DNA of 8,511 bases from Cocleimonas sp. (GCA_023145485.1 JAGLDT010000211.1:1-8511), one strand, 5' to 3'. Shown: positions 1 through 7,063, numbered from the stretch's first letter. Numbers and translations are program-made. The notes: generated by a model not told the origin, from the sequence alone.

Positions 1-1728
1 TATAAGCGTCTGGCAAACTATGCCTTAGACTATCGGTTATTTTTGCTATTTGCTTTTTTGGGGTTGCTAATTAATGCGGCAACACAGCCCTTATTTGCCG
101 CTTATCTTCAACCTTTACTGGATGGAACGTTTGTGGATAAAAATCCAGAAACAATCCGCTGGGCACCATTTGCTTTATTATTTATTTTCTTATTACGCGG
201 TACTTCGGGGTTTATATCGGGCTATTACTTATCGCTTGTGGGACGTAATGTAGTCACTAAAATACGCAGTCAATTATTTGATCGCCTCTTAAATTTACCG
301 TTAAGCTATTACGATAAACATAATTCGGGGCAACTAATTACACTGCTGATTTTTCAAGTGGAACAACTTGCGGAAGCAGCTACGAAAGGTCTTAAAGTTC
401 TTGTTCAAGACATTGCAACCATTATTGGTTTGCTGGCATTAATGCTGTATTACAGTTGGGAGTTAACGCTGGTTGTATTGCTCACTGGACCTGTTATTGC
501 ATTGATTATTTCCTATGTTTCCAAACGTTTTCGACGCTTTAGCCGTCAGATTCAAGATTCAGTAGGGGAGGTGACTCAAATCAGTAGTGAGGCCATTGCA
601 GCGCCTCAAGAAATTCGTATTTTTGATGGGATTGCAGATGAGAAACATCGTTTTGAAGAAGTAAATGAACGTAATCGCCGTTCGTTTATGAAACGCATGG
701 TGACTGAGCTACTCAGTATGCCTATTGTGCATTTTATTGTAGCAATTGCACTGTCTGTTATTATTTATATTGCAACCCATGATGGTTTGATTGAGCATTT
801 TACACCAGGCACCTTTATGGCTTTTATGTCAGCAATGATGTTATTGCTTGATCCTGTTAAACGCCTTACTAAAGTCAACTCAACCTTACAAAGTGGGATT
901 GCTGCAGGAGAAAATATTTTTGCCTTACTGGATGAATCTCAAGAAAAAGATACGGGAACGAAACAACTTGACATAGCTAAGGGAAATATAGAGTTTAAGG
1001 ATGTTAAATTTAGCTATGACTCAAATTCAGAAGATGTGATTAAAGGCATTAATTTCAAGGTGAAAGCAGGTCAAAAAATAGCATTGGTTGGTCAATCGGG
1101 CAGTGGAAAAACAACACTGGTGAATATGTTACCTCGTTTTTATAACTATTATGCAGGTGATATTCTACTTGATGAGCTTCCCATAACGGATCTTAAATTA
1201 AGCAATTTAAGACAACAATTTGCCTATGTTGGGCAGAATATTACTTTATTTAATGCCTCGGTTAGGGATAATATTGCTTATGGAAAAATGTGCCATGCAA
1301 GTGATGAGGTTATTCGAGAAGCTGCCCTTGCTGCTCATGCACTAGAGTTTATTGAAGCATTGCCAAAGGGCTTTGATACAGCCGTTGGGGAAAATGGTAC
1401 GTTGCTTTCAGGCGGTCAAAAACAACGTATTGCTATTGCACGTGCTATTTTAGCTGATGCACCAATATTGATTTTGGATGAAGCGACTTCAGCTCTGGAT
1501 ACACAGTCAGAAAAAGCGATTCAGTCGGCACTGGACGTTTTATTAAAAGGACGTACTACGTTTATGATAGCCCATCGCTTATCAACCATTGAATCAGCCG
1601 ATAATATTTTAGTGATGGAGCAAGGGGAAATTATTGAAATGGGGACGCATCAAGAACTTCTGAGTAAAGGTGGTGCTTATGCGACATTGCATCAGTTGCA
1701 GTTTGAGGCTAGCACTTCACACCATTAA
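1..1728 (+). CDS. msbA: MsbA-type lipid A export ABC transporter (5' end missing)
   Basis: An ATP-binding cassette half-transporter that, in this family, flips core-lipid A from the inner to the outer leaflet of the inner membrane as a homodimer. The frame is open from base 1, so the true start lies upstream; the TTG at 43 is internal, in the first membrane segment. The N-terminal half is hydrophobic with several membrane helices (about 30-110, 160-260, 400-530, 720-870). The ATPase half is complete: Walker A GQSGSGKT at 1090-1113, Q-loop Gln at 1234, signature LSGGQKQR at 1405-1428, Walker B ILILDE ending at 1482, and the switch His at 1573. General ABC exporters look similar, but lpxK directly downstream and the overall resemblance to betaproteobacterial MsbA favour this call. 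It is the first visible gene of the lipid A operon. Confidence 0.9.
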   Translation, partial: YKRLANYALDYRLFLLFAFLGLLINAATQPLFAAYLQPLLDGTFVDKNPETIRWAPFALLFIFLLRGTSGFISGYYLSLVGRNVVTKIRSQLFDRLLNLPLSYYDKHNSGQLITLLIFQVEQLAEAATKGLKVLVQDIATIIGLLALMLYYSWELTLVVLLTGPVIALIISYVSKRFRRFSRQIQDSVGEVTQISSEAIAAPQEIRIFDGIADEKHRFEEVNERNRRSFMKRMVTELLSMPIVHFIVAIALSVIIYIATHDGLIEHFTPGTFMAFMSAMMLLLDPVKRLTKVNSTLQSGIAAGENIFALLDESQEKDTGTKQLDIAKGNIEFKDVKFSYDSNSEDVIKGINFKVKAGQKIALVGQSGSGKTTLVNMLPRFYNYYAGDILLDELPITDLKLSNLRQQFAYVGQNITLFNASVRDNIAYGKMCHASDEVIREAALAAHALEFIEALPKGFDTAVGENGTLLSGGQKQRIAIARAILADAPILILDEATSALDTQSEKAIQSALDVLLKGRTTFMIAHRLSTIESADNILVMEQGEIIEMGTHQELLSKGGAYATLHQLQFEASTSHH

Positions 1729-1750
1729 ACAATCACGCTAAACCAATCAA

Positions 1751-2803
1751 ATGCTTATGCATCATCAACATACATCTTGGCTACAACGCTTATTAGAAAA
1801 TATTTGGTATCAAAAAGGCAAGGGGAAATGGTTATTGCTTCCCTTTACGTTACTTTATTGCATCTTGAATACTTATCAGCGTTGGAAACTGACCTGCAAG
1901 CGTTCTAAAATCACAATACCAGTCATTATTGTTGGCAATATTTCTATTGGAGGCACAGGTAAAACACCTGCTGTTATCCATTTGGCTAAATTGCTGGTAA
2001 AAGAAGGCTATAAACCTGCCATTATTACCCGTGGCTATGGTGGGATATCCACTAAATGGCCACAAGAAGTAACCGTATTAAGCGATACTAAAGAGGTTGG
2101 TGATGAAGCTGTTTTATTAGCAAAGCGTACAAAACTCCCTATTGTAGCGGGTGCTGATCGTTATGTGGATATTCAGTATATTCGCTCTCGATACAAGTGT
2201 GATGTGATACTTTCAGACGATGGTTTACAACATTATCATTTACATCGTGATATTGAAATTGTCTTGATTGATGCTGAGCGTCAATTGGGTAATGGCTGGT
2301 GTATTCCTGCTGGGCCATTGAGGGAAAGTGGGTGTCGTTTAAAGAAAGTCGATTTTGTTTTATATAATCATGGACTAGTAGAGGGCAAGCATCAAAAAGA
2401 TAGGTTTATCCAACAACATCAGTTAAAGTCCCTCTTTTCAATGCGATTATCAGGCAATAGGATCTATTCCTTGTCTGGAAAAGAAAGGTATCAAGACTTA
2501 ACGGTTTTAAAGGGGCAAACGGTTCATGCGGTGACGGGAATAGGCAATCCTTTCCGATTCTATAGCGCATTAGAACAATTAGGGGTTAACCTAATTAAGC
2601 ACAGTTTCCCTGATCATCATAATTTTAAACAAAAAGAATTACACTTTAATGATCATAAGCTTATTATTATGACTGAAAAAGATGCGGTAAAATGCAAACA
2701 ATTTATGCTTGATAATTGCTGGTACTTACCCATTGAAGCACAGATAGAGGGCGAGTTTGATCGCTTATTAATGGATAAATTAAAGAGATTAAAAAATGGA
2801 TAA
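1751..2803 (+). CDS. lpxK: Tetraacyldisaccharide 4'-kinase LpxK
   Basis: LpxK transfers the ATP gamma-phosphate to the 4' position of the tetraacyl disaccharide, giving lipid IVA at the cytoplasmic face of the inner membrane. The 350 residues are a normal length. A hydrophobic N-terminal helix (about 27-42) precedes a P-loop, GNISIGGTGKTP (62-73). Further family motifs are RGYGG (94-98), GDE (117-119), DDGLQHY (156-162) and GNGWCIPAGPLRES (180-193). The ATG at 1751 has no clear Shine-Dalgarno sequence; an in-frame ATG at 1757 is an alternative. It starts 22 bp after msbA, so translation probably depends on the polycistronic message. Its last 8 bases (2796-2803) overlap the start of the next gene. 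Confidence 0.96.
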   Translation: MLMHHQHTSWLQRLLENIWYQKGKGKWLLLPFTLLYCILNTYQRWKLTCKRSKITIPVIIVGNISIGGTGKTPAVIHLAKLLVKEGYKPAIITRGYGGISTKWPQEVTVLSDTKEVGDEAVLLAKRTKLPIVAGADRYVDIQYIRSRYKCDVILSDDGLQHYHLHRDIEIVLIDAERQLGNGWCIPAGPLRESGCRLKKVDFVLYNHGLVEGKHQKDRFIQQHQLKSLFSMRLSGNRIYSLSGKERYQDLTVLKGQTVHAVTGIGNPFRFYSALEQLGVNLIKHSFPDHHNFKQKELHFNDHKLIIMTEKDAVKCKQFMLDNCWYLPIEAQIEGEFDRLLMDKLKRLKNG

Positions 2804-2984
2804 AAAGCTACTGGATATACTCGTTTGCCCTGTGACTAAAGGCTCCCTTAAATACGATAAAAAAGCACAGGAATTACTCTCTAAATCAGCACGTCTAGCG
2901 TATCCTATTCGTGACGGTATTCCTGTCATGCTCGAAGAAGATGCGCGTGAACTCACTACAGAAGAAATCGAAAAATTAAAATAG
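2796..2984 (+). CDS. Trm112/UPF0434-family small protein (YcaR-like)
   Basis: A 62-residue protein of the UPF0434/Trm112 family. It has the typical start MDKKLLDILVCPVTKG, the central LAYPIRDGIPVML block (about 34-46) and an acidic C-terminus. Eukaryotic and archaeal Trm112 proteins activate methyltransferases; the bacterial role is not settled, but a location between lpxK and kdsB is common in proteobacteria. Where E. coli YcaR has CPVC, this protein has CPVT, so only Cys11 remains and a zinc ribbon is unlikely. I recall the same CPVTKG form in Neisseria. The start overlaps the lpxK stop (ATGGATAA), with an AAGAGA ribosome-binding stretch at about 2783-2788, implying translational coupling. 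An open frame on the opposite strand here is a shadow. Confidence 0.9.
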   Translation: MDKKLLDILVCPVTKGSLKYDKKAQELLSKSARLAYPIRDGIPVMLEEDARELTTEEIEKLK

Positions 2985-2990
2985 GCAACT

Positions 2991-3752
2991 ATGCAAAATA
3001 CTGTTTTAGTGATTCCTGCACGCTTTGGCTCTACTCGCTTACCAGGCAAACCACTGCGCCTTATCGCAGGAAAACCGATGATTCAGCATGTCTATGAGCG
3101 TGCTAAACAATCAAATTTTGAAACCATTATTATTGCAACTGATGATAAACAGATAGAAACCTGTTGTTTGGAATTTGGCGCTAGGGTTTGTATGACATCA
3201 ACGGAGCATGAAACAGGCAGTGATCGTTTAGCAGAGGTTGTCAGTATTTACAACTGGTCAGATGATACCATTGTGGTAAATTTACAAGGGGATGAGCCAC
3301 TAACACCTGTTGAAAATCTCTATCAAGTAGCCAATAATCTTGCTAATCATGCTGAAGCATCTATTGCTACTTTGGCAACACCTCTATTGGAATTCGAAGA
3401 AATCATTGATCCTAATATTGTAAAAGTGGTCATGGATAAAAACGGTATGGCACTCTATTTTAGTAGAGCATCCATTCCCTTTCAGCGGGATCAAAATGAA
3501 ATTATCAATAATAAAGATATATTACGGCATATTGGAATCTATGCCTATCGAGTCGCTTATTTAAAAGCATTCTCCACCATGAAAACCTGCCAACTAGAAA
3601 CATTAGAAAAATTAGAGCAACTCCGAGCCATGTGGCATGGGGCGCGTATTCATGTGGATATTGCAACAGAGATTCCAGGGCATGGGGTGGATACAGAAAA
3701 AGATTTGATAGCAGTTGAAAAAATTCTTCTGGCTCAACAATTTACTCATTAA
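2991..3752 (+). CDS. kdsB: 3-deoxy-manno-octulosonate cytidylyltransferase (CMP-Kdo synthetase)
   Basis: KdsB activates Kdo with CTP to CMP-Kdo, the donor used for the first inner-core sugars of lipopolysaccharide, in the cytoplasm. The 253 residues are a normal length. The nucleotide-binding motif PARFGSTRLPGKPL lies at residues 9-22, followed by HETGSDRLAEV (73-83), NLQGDEP (97-103), the YFSRASIPF segment (about 156-164), the RHIGIYAY segment (about 183-190) and GVDTEKDL near the C-terminus. It begins 6 bp after the Trm112-like gene and ends the lipid A/Kdo operon. A palindromic element and a terminator follow. Confidence 0.96.
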   Translation: MQNTVLVIPARFGSTRLPGKPLRLIAGKPMIQHVYERAKQSNFETIIIATDDKQIETCCLEFGARVCMTSTEHETGSDRLAEVVSIYNWSDDTIVVNLQGDEPLTPVENLYQVANNLANHAEASIATLATPLLEFEEIIDPNIVKVVMDKNGMALYFSRASIPFQRDQNEIINNKDILRHIGIYAYRVAYLKAFSTMKTCQLETLEKLEQLRAMWHGARIHVDIATEIPGHGVDTEKDLIAVEKILLAQQFTH

Positions 3753-3758
3753 GGTGGT

Positions 3759-3870
3759 TTCTATAGACTTTTACATAAATAACGTCTGGAATCAGATGCT
3801 TTAGCTCCACCAGCAGACGAGGCTAAAGCACCTGTTTCCAAGAGAATTTAATCTATGAACGTCTATACAA
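3759..3870. repeat. Long imperfect palindrome, possible MITE or REP-like element
   Basis: The arms 3759-3805 and 3822-3870 are imperfect reverse complements around a 16-base centre. The inner stem pairs CAGATGCTTTAGC (3793-3805) with GCTAAAGCACCTG (3822-3834) with one mismatch, and pairing continues weakly through GGAA/TTCC. The outer ends pair TTCTATAGAC (3759-3768) with GTCTATACAA (3861-3870), 9 of 10. No open frame lies inside. It sits between kdsB and its terminator, where short non-autonomous elements are tolerated. The element's identity is inferred; no second copy is present in this window. Confidence 0.5.
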
Positions 3871-3879
3871 ATACAAATA

Positions 3880-3908
3880 AAAAAGGTGACCATAAAGGTC
3901 ATCTTTTT
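3880..3908. terminator. Bidirectional intrinsic terminator between converging genes
   Basis: The stem pairs AAAAAGGTGACC (3880-3891) with GGTCATCTTTTT (3897-3908) around an ATAAA loop, with one G-T wobble. The A-run on the left and the T-run on the right give a U-tract on either strand. It can end the kdsB operon on the + strand and the His-rich gene (stop at 3928) on the - strand. Confidence 0.8.
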
Positions 3909-3927
3909 AGTAATAACGTCTTAGTAA

Positions 3928-4884
3928 TTATCTACGACCATATGAATGAGAATGTCTGCTATCTTGGTAGGGATGAGCATGTGTTCTTGCGTGAGTCATA
4001 GAGTTTGCAGGGTGGGTATGACGGCCACCTGTGGCACTGCTTCTAACACTAGCTGGGCATTCGTGACGGTGAATTGTATCCCCATTTTTGTGGGAGTGAC
4101 CGATTGCACTGACACACTGACTTCTTCCATGAGTATGTTGTAAGTTATTACTCGTTCCGTAATAAGTAGGACGCTGTTGTGCTACTTGTTGATTGCTACG
4201 TCCTCGACCTTGACAACTGTAACGATGGGTGTGTTTAACACTACCATTAGCATGGTTATGTGTTTTGGAGCTTGTACATTCATTTGCTGGGTGATTATGT
4301 TTATTGCTATTATTTGTAAATGCTACCTTTTGATTTCCATATTGCCTTCCATAGATATCAGTGGTACTAGGGTTGTAATAATTTTGTTTAATATTCTGCA
4401 GTGGAATGGTTCTAACTGAGGATTGTTGATTGTTATTTTCACAGCTATAGCTGTGTGTATGTCCAGCAGGTGCCATATGGCTGTGTGACTTAGAGCCTGT
4501 GCATCGATTAGCAGGATGTGTATGCTGGTTCGCACCTGATGATGCCATTTGTGTATTATTGTCGGCTGTAACCGCTGCGGTCGCTATGGTCAGATAGCGT
4601 TTATTAACCCAGCCAGTTTGACCATTCCAAATTATTTTCACCCAAATAGAACCCCCAATATCACTTTCATCGTTTGTAAGGGTTATTCCATTGGTATTTG
4701 CAGGGATTGAACCAATGATGTCAAATCCAGTGCCTGCGCCACTACGCATATTTAAAGCATCCCAAGTAGCAACATTAATCACTTGATAACCTTGACTATT
4801 GGCAAAACTAGTTTGCATTGCCCCGCAGCTAAATGCTAATGTGGCTACTAAAATTGCTGATTTTACATGATGTTGTATATTCAT
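3928..4884 (-). CDS. Exported SH3-domain protein with four His-rich metal-binding-like repeats
   Basis: I do not recognise this as a named family. The 318-residue protein has a signal peptide (hydrophobic core about 9-22; likely cleavage after SFA at 28). A bacterial SH3 domain follows (about 32-98; LNMRSGAG at 44-51 and GWVNKRYL at 91-98 are typical). The rest is Gln/Asn-rich linker with four units at 121-148, 196-224, 250-276 and 289-318. Each has three HxH pairs spaced HxH-x10-HxH-x5/6-HxH. Units 1-3 have a Cys seven residues after the first His and another two after xY/E at the end; in unit 4 the first is Met296 and the second is lost. Cys20 is not in a convincing lipobox, so a soluble periplasmic or secreted protein is more likely than a lipoprotein. 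Binding of zinc, nickel or copper is inferred. The start has AAAGGA at 4896-4901, 11 bases upstream. The gene stands alone, convergent with kdsB. Confidence 0.85.
   Translation of the reverse strand: MNIQHHVKSAILVATLAFSCGAMQTSFANSQGYQVINVATWDALNMRSGAGTGFDIIGSIPANTNGITLTNDESDIGGSIWVKIIWNGQTGWVNKRYLTIATAAVTADNNTQMASSGANQHTHPANRCTGSKSHSHMAPAGHTHSYSCENNNQQSSVRTIPLQNIKQNYYNPSTTDIYGRQYGNQKVAFTNNSNKHNHPANECTSSKTHNHANGSVKHTHRYSCQGRGRSNQQVAQQRPTYYGTSNNLQHTHGRSQCVSAIGHSHKNGDTIHRHECPASVRSSATGGRHTHPANSMTHARTHAHPYQDSRHSHSYGRR
3931..4524 (-). repeat. Four degenerate His/Cys-rich coding repeats
   Basis: The units map to 4441-4524, 4213-4299, 4057-4137 and 3931-4020, in protein order. Units 1 and 2 share HxHPANxCTxSKxHxH, and unit 4 keeps HTHPAN. 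The linkers between units shorten from 47 to 25 to 12 residues. The DNA copies have diverged while the His spacing has been kept, which suggests old duplication under selection rather than a recent tandem slip. Confidence 0.8.
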
Positions 4885-4961
4885 GGTGTCGATAGTCCTT
4901 TACCTATTTTTGAATGTAGAAAATCCTATTGGCTTAAACTTGAATTGCTTTTCGCCTAAGG

Positions 4962-4987
4962 GATTTAGGTTGAATACTACCTAAATC
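4962..4987. promoter_or_regulatory. Perfect 9-8-9 inverted repeat, possible operator or leader hairpin
   Basis: GATTTAGGT (4962-4970) and ACCTAAATC (4979-4987) are exact reverse complements with an 8-base spacer. A further CCTAA half-site lies at 4956-4960. The repeat is 78 bp upstream of the His-rich gene. It could be a dimeric repressor site or, if transcription starts near 5030, a stem-loop in a leader of about 145 bases. No T-run follows, so it is not a terminator. It does not match the Fur, Zur or NikR boxes I know. Confidence 0.5.
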
Positions 4988-5036
4988 TTGCAAGTATTTT
5001 GTGTAGAGGGGGTGATTCTTGCAGGGCTTAAGTATC

Positions 5037-5064
5037 ATTATAACAAACACATTTTAAGTGTCTC
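5037..5064 (-). promoter_or_regulatory. Candidate sigma-70 promoter for the His-rich gene
   Basis: On the - strand a perfect TATAAT (5037-5042) lies 16 bp after GAGACA (5059-5064), which matches TTGACA at 4 of 6. It would give a start near 5030 and a leader of about 145 bases. An alternative is TTGCAA (4988-4993) with CTAAAT 19 bp away, a long spacing seen at MerR-type promoters, but that -10 is weak. Confidence 0.45.
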
Positions 5065-5214
5065 TAATAGCCCTATCTATTTACTGGTGCATATCAAAGT
5101 CTTGTGTTTTTTCTAGCAAATTTTTGATGATGTTTATGCTAGCTTACTCCACAATGTATCCCGTATAATTGTAGGCAGACTATAGGAATACAGTTGAGAA
5201 TCAAGCTCTTTTTT

Positions 5215-5589
5215 TCAGCAGAGACTGAACAAAGCAGCCACTACATTTCTATTATCAGCAATTAAAATATTGAAAGTTCTACAAGCTGCTTGAGTATTCA
5301 TCACCTCAAATCCTATTTTTGAATTAATTAAAGCAGCGTAAATATCCTTGGGTGGGAAGGTTTGTTTTGTCCCTGTGCCTAACAAGATAACTTCAGGTTG
5401 TAGTGCAAAAATTTCATCTAAATGAAACACTTCAAGATCTGTGTATACCTGAGGTTGCCAATTTGGATTAAAGTGATTGGCACTTAAAATAAAGCCTTGA
5501 TCAAAGCGTTTATCATTAATACGAACGCTTTGGTGATCGTACCCTGTGATTGCATATTGTTCACTATCATGTTCTTCACTAAATTTCAT
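5215..5589 (-). CDS. Mth938/DUF498-domain protein (Xcc1710-like)
   Basis: A 124-residue protein with the Mth938-like fold (DUF498/DUF598), related to mitochondrial NDUFAF3; the bacterial function is unclear. Diagnostic segments are RFDQGFILS (about 28-36), PEVILLGTGTKQTFPP (about 65-80) and the C-terminal GFEVMNTQAACRTFNILIAD (about 93-112). Length is typical and the single domain fills the protein, so it is probably cytoplasmic. There is no clear ribosome-binding site before the ATG at 5589. In many betaproteobacteria a gene of this family lies close to hom and thrC, with an aminotransferase gene between; here it is divergent from hom and no aminotransferase gene is present. Confidence 0.85.
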   Translation of the reverse strand: MKFSEEHDSEQYAITGYDHQSVRINDKRFDQGFILSANHFNPNWQPQVYTDLEVFHLDEIFALQPEVILLGTGTKQTFPPKDIYAALINSKIGFEVMNTQAACRTFNILIADNRNVVAALFSLC

Positions 5590-5633
5590 ATTGGTTTATT
5601 GGCTACTTTCAAGCGTAATTAAATTCTCATTTT

Positions 5634-5645
5634 TTCAGACGACCT
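5634..5645 (-). other. DNA-uptake-sequence-like 12-mer
   Basis: The - strand reads AGGTCGTCTGAA, followed by AAAA. From memory this equals the Neisseriaceae uptake-sequence dialect described for Neisseria mucosa (AG-mucDUS). It is intergenic, between the divergent Mth938 gene and hom. Only one full copy is found in 8.5 kb, far sparser than in Neisseria, so chance cannot be excluded. Confidence 0.45.
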
Positions 5646-5667
5646 GTGCTAGCCCCATCTTACACTA

Positions 5668-5696
5668 TTGACACTGCATTGATGCAAATGTAATGT
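5668..5696 (+). promoter_or_regulatory. Candidate sigma-70 promoter for hom-thrC
   Basis: A perfect -35 TTGACA (5668-5673) is followed after 17 bp by TAATGT (5691-5696), a weak -10 match. The start would be near 5703, with a leader of about 33 bases before the hom ATG. A small dyad, TGCAT-TG-ATGCA (5675-5686), fills the spacer and could be a regulator site. No Thr/Ile-rich leader peptide or attenuator hairpin is seen. Confidence 0.5.
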
Positions 5697-5735
5697 GCTC
5701 CCCTTCATTAAATATTAAATAAAAAAGGTAGTAGA

Positions 5736-7049
5736 ATGAATCCTGTAAAAATAGGTTTGTTGGGTTTGGGTACAGTTGGCGGTGGGACTGCAACGGTTCT
5801 AAAACGTAATGCAGAGGAAATAGCACGCCGAGCAGGACGAGGCATTATTGTAGACTATGTAGCAACGCTTGAGCCAGAGCGTGCGGATGAGTTAGGTCTT
5901 AATGATTTGCGTATTACTCAAGATGCATTCGATGTGGTTAATGACCCTGATGTTTCCATCGTAGTAGAGCTTATTGGAGGTTATTCACCCGCTAAAGAAC
6001 TGGTATTACAAGCCATTGAAAATGGCAAACATGTGGTTACTGCTAATAAAGCTTTAATTGCAGTGCATGGTAATGAAATTTTCGCTAAAGCACAGGAAAA
6101 AGGGGTAATGGTTGCATTTGAAGCAGCGGTTGCAGGGGGTATTCCCATTATAAAGGCGTTACGTGAAGGTTTAGCTGCTAATAACATCCAATGGTTAGCA
6201 GGCATTATTAATGGTACAGGTAATTTTATTCTCACTGAAATGCGTGATAAAGGACGTGATTTTGATGATGTGCTAGCAGAAGCTCAGGCGCTAGGTTATG
6301 CCGAAGCTGACCCTACCTTCGATGTGGAAGGGATTGATGCGGCGCACAAGCTTTCCATTTTATCATCCATTGCGTTTGGTATTCCGCTACAGTTTGAAAA
6401 GACCTATACAGAAGGGATTAGCAAGATTAGCCGTGATGATGTGACGTATGCTTCAGAGCTTGGCTACAATATCAAACACCTTGGTATTGCACGTCGTACC
6501 GAAGCAGGTGTTGAGCAACGAGTGCATCCAACTATGATTCCTAAAAAGCGCCTGATTGCTAATGTTAATGGGGTTATGAATGCAATTTTGGTTAATGGTG
6601 ATGCGGTAGGGCATACCTTATATTACGGTGCTGGAGCAGGGGATGAGCCAACGGCATCAGCGGTGGTTGCTGATATTATTGATGTAGTGCGGGTATTGAC
6701 AACTGATCCTGAAAATCGTGTCCCTCACCTTGCTTTCCAGCCAGATTCTTTGGCGGATACCCCCATTTTACCCATTGAAACGATTGAATCTGCCTATTAT
6801 TTACGTATGTGTGCTGAGAATCATTCAGGGGTATTAGCGGAAGTGACTAAAATATTAGGCGAAGGGAATATTAGTGTTGAAGCCATTATTCAAAAAGAGC
6901 CTGAAAGTGATCAAGCAAAACAAGTTGATATTATTTTGTTAACGCATCGAGTTAATGAGGGTGATATGAATACTGCTATTCAAAAAATTGAATCGCTGGA
7001 TGTTATTTGTGGTGAGATTATGCGTATTCGAGTGGAGTCTTTGGATTGA
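5736..7049 (+). CDS. hom: Homoserine dehydrogenase
   Basis: Reduces aspartate 4-semialdehyde to homoserine with NAD(P)H in threonine/methionine synthesis. This is the stand-alone type (437 residues), not fused to aspartokinase. The NAD(P) motif GLLGLGTVGGG is at 7-17 and TANKALIA at 103-110 contains Lys105. The substrate and catalytic block GYAEADPTFDVEG...DAAHK lies at 187-205, with Asp201 and Lys205 in the spacing of the known catalytic pair. Residues from about 350 form a C-terminal ACT domain (YYLRMCAENHSGVLAEV), typical of threonine feedback control. The AAGG at 5725-5728 sits 7 bases before the ATG. It begins a two-gene operon with thrC. Confidence 0.97.
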   Translation: MNPVKIGLLGLGTVGGGTATVLKRNAEEIARRAGRGIIVDYVATLEPERADELGLNDLRITQDAFDVVNDPDVSIVVELIGGYSPAKELVLQAIENGKHVVTANKALIAVHGNEIFAKAQEKGVMVAFEAAVAGGIPIIKALREGLAANNIQWLAGIINGTGNFILTEMRDKGRDFDDVLAEAQALGYAEADPTFDVEGIDAAHKLSILSSIAFGIPLQFEKTYTEGISKISRDDVTYASELGYNIKHLGIARRTEAGVEQRVHPTMIPKKRLIANVNGVMNAILVNGDAVGHTLYYGAGAGDEPTASAVVADIIDVVRVLTTDPENRVPHLAFQPDSLADTPILPIETIESAYYLRMCAENHSGVLAEVTKILGEGNISVEAIIQKEPESDQAKQVDIILLTHRVNEGDMNTAIQKIESLDVICGEIMRIRVESLD

Positions 7050-7063
7050 GTGGGGAATAAAAA

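Larger units (their letters stand above)
4885..5214. other. 330-bp intergenic region upstream of the His-rich gene
   Basis: No convincing gene. Reading leftward it holds a candidate promoter (5037-5064), a CTTGCAAG palindrome (4987-4994), a 9-8-9 inverted repeat (4962-4987) and the AAAGGA ribosome-binding site (4896-4901). Its right end (5100-5214) has an isolated TATAAT at 5164-5169 without a good -35 and a T-run at 5209-5215; I see nothing firm there. No terminator for the gene ending at 5215 is apparent. Confidence 0.6.

Noticed and set aside
2213..2221. TTCAGACGA, a 9-base core match to the uptake-like word, inside lpxK
   Set aside because: It encodes the conserved SDD of the SDDGLQHY motif and lacks the flanking bases, so coding constraint explains it.
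3946..4419. Open frames on the + strand opposite the His-rich gene
   Set aside because: They are shadows of a His/Cys-rich reading frame, with no ribosome-binding site or recognisable protein features.
4816..4827. Lipobox in the His-rich protein (LAFSC, Cys20)
   Set aside because: Phe at the -2 position does not fit the lipobox, and a better signal peptidase I site (SFA) follows at residue 28.
4934..5038. A 34-codon frame on the - strand upstream of the His-rich gene
   Set aside because: No ribosome-binding site, and its ATG overlaps the candidate -10 box, so it would not be on the transcript.
5164..5215. Possible short + strand RNA: TATAAT at 5164 and a GAG/CTC hairpin before seven Ts
   Set aside because: The -35 is poor, the stem is only 3-4 bp and the product would be about 40 bases, so chance is likely.
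5590..5735. Threonine attenuator or leader peptide before hom
   Set aside because: No short frame rich in Thr or Ile codons and no terminator hairpin lies between the promoter and hom.
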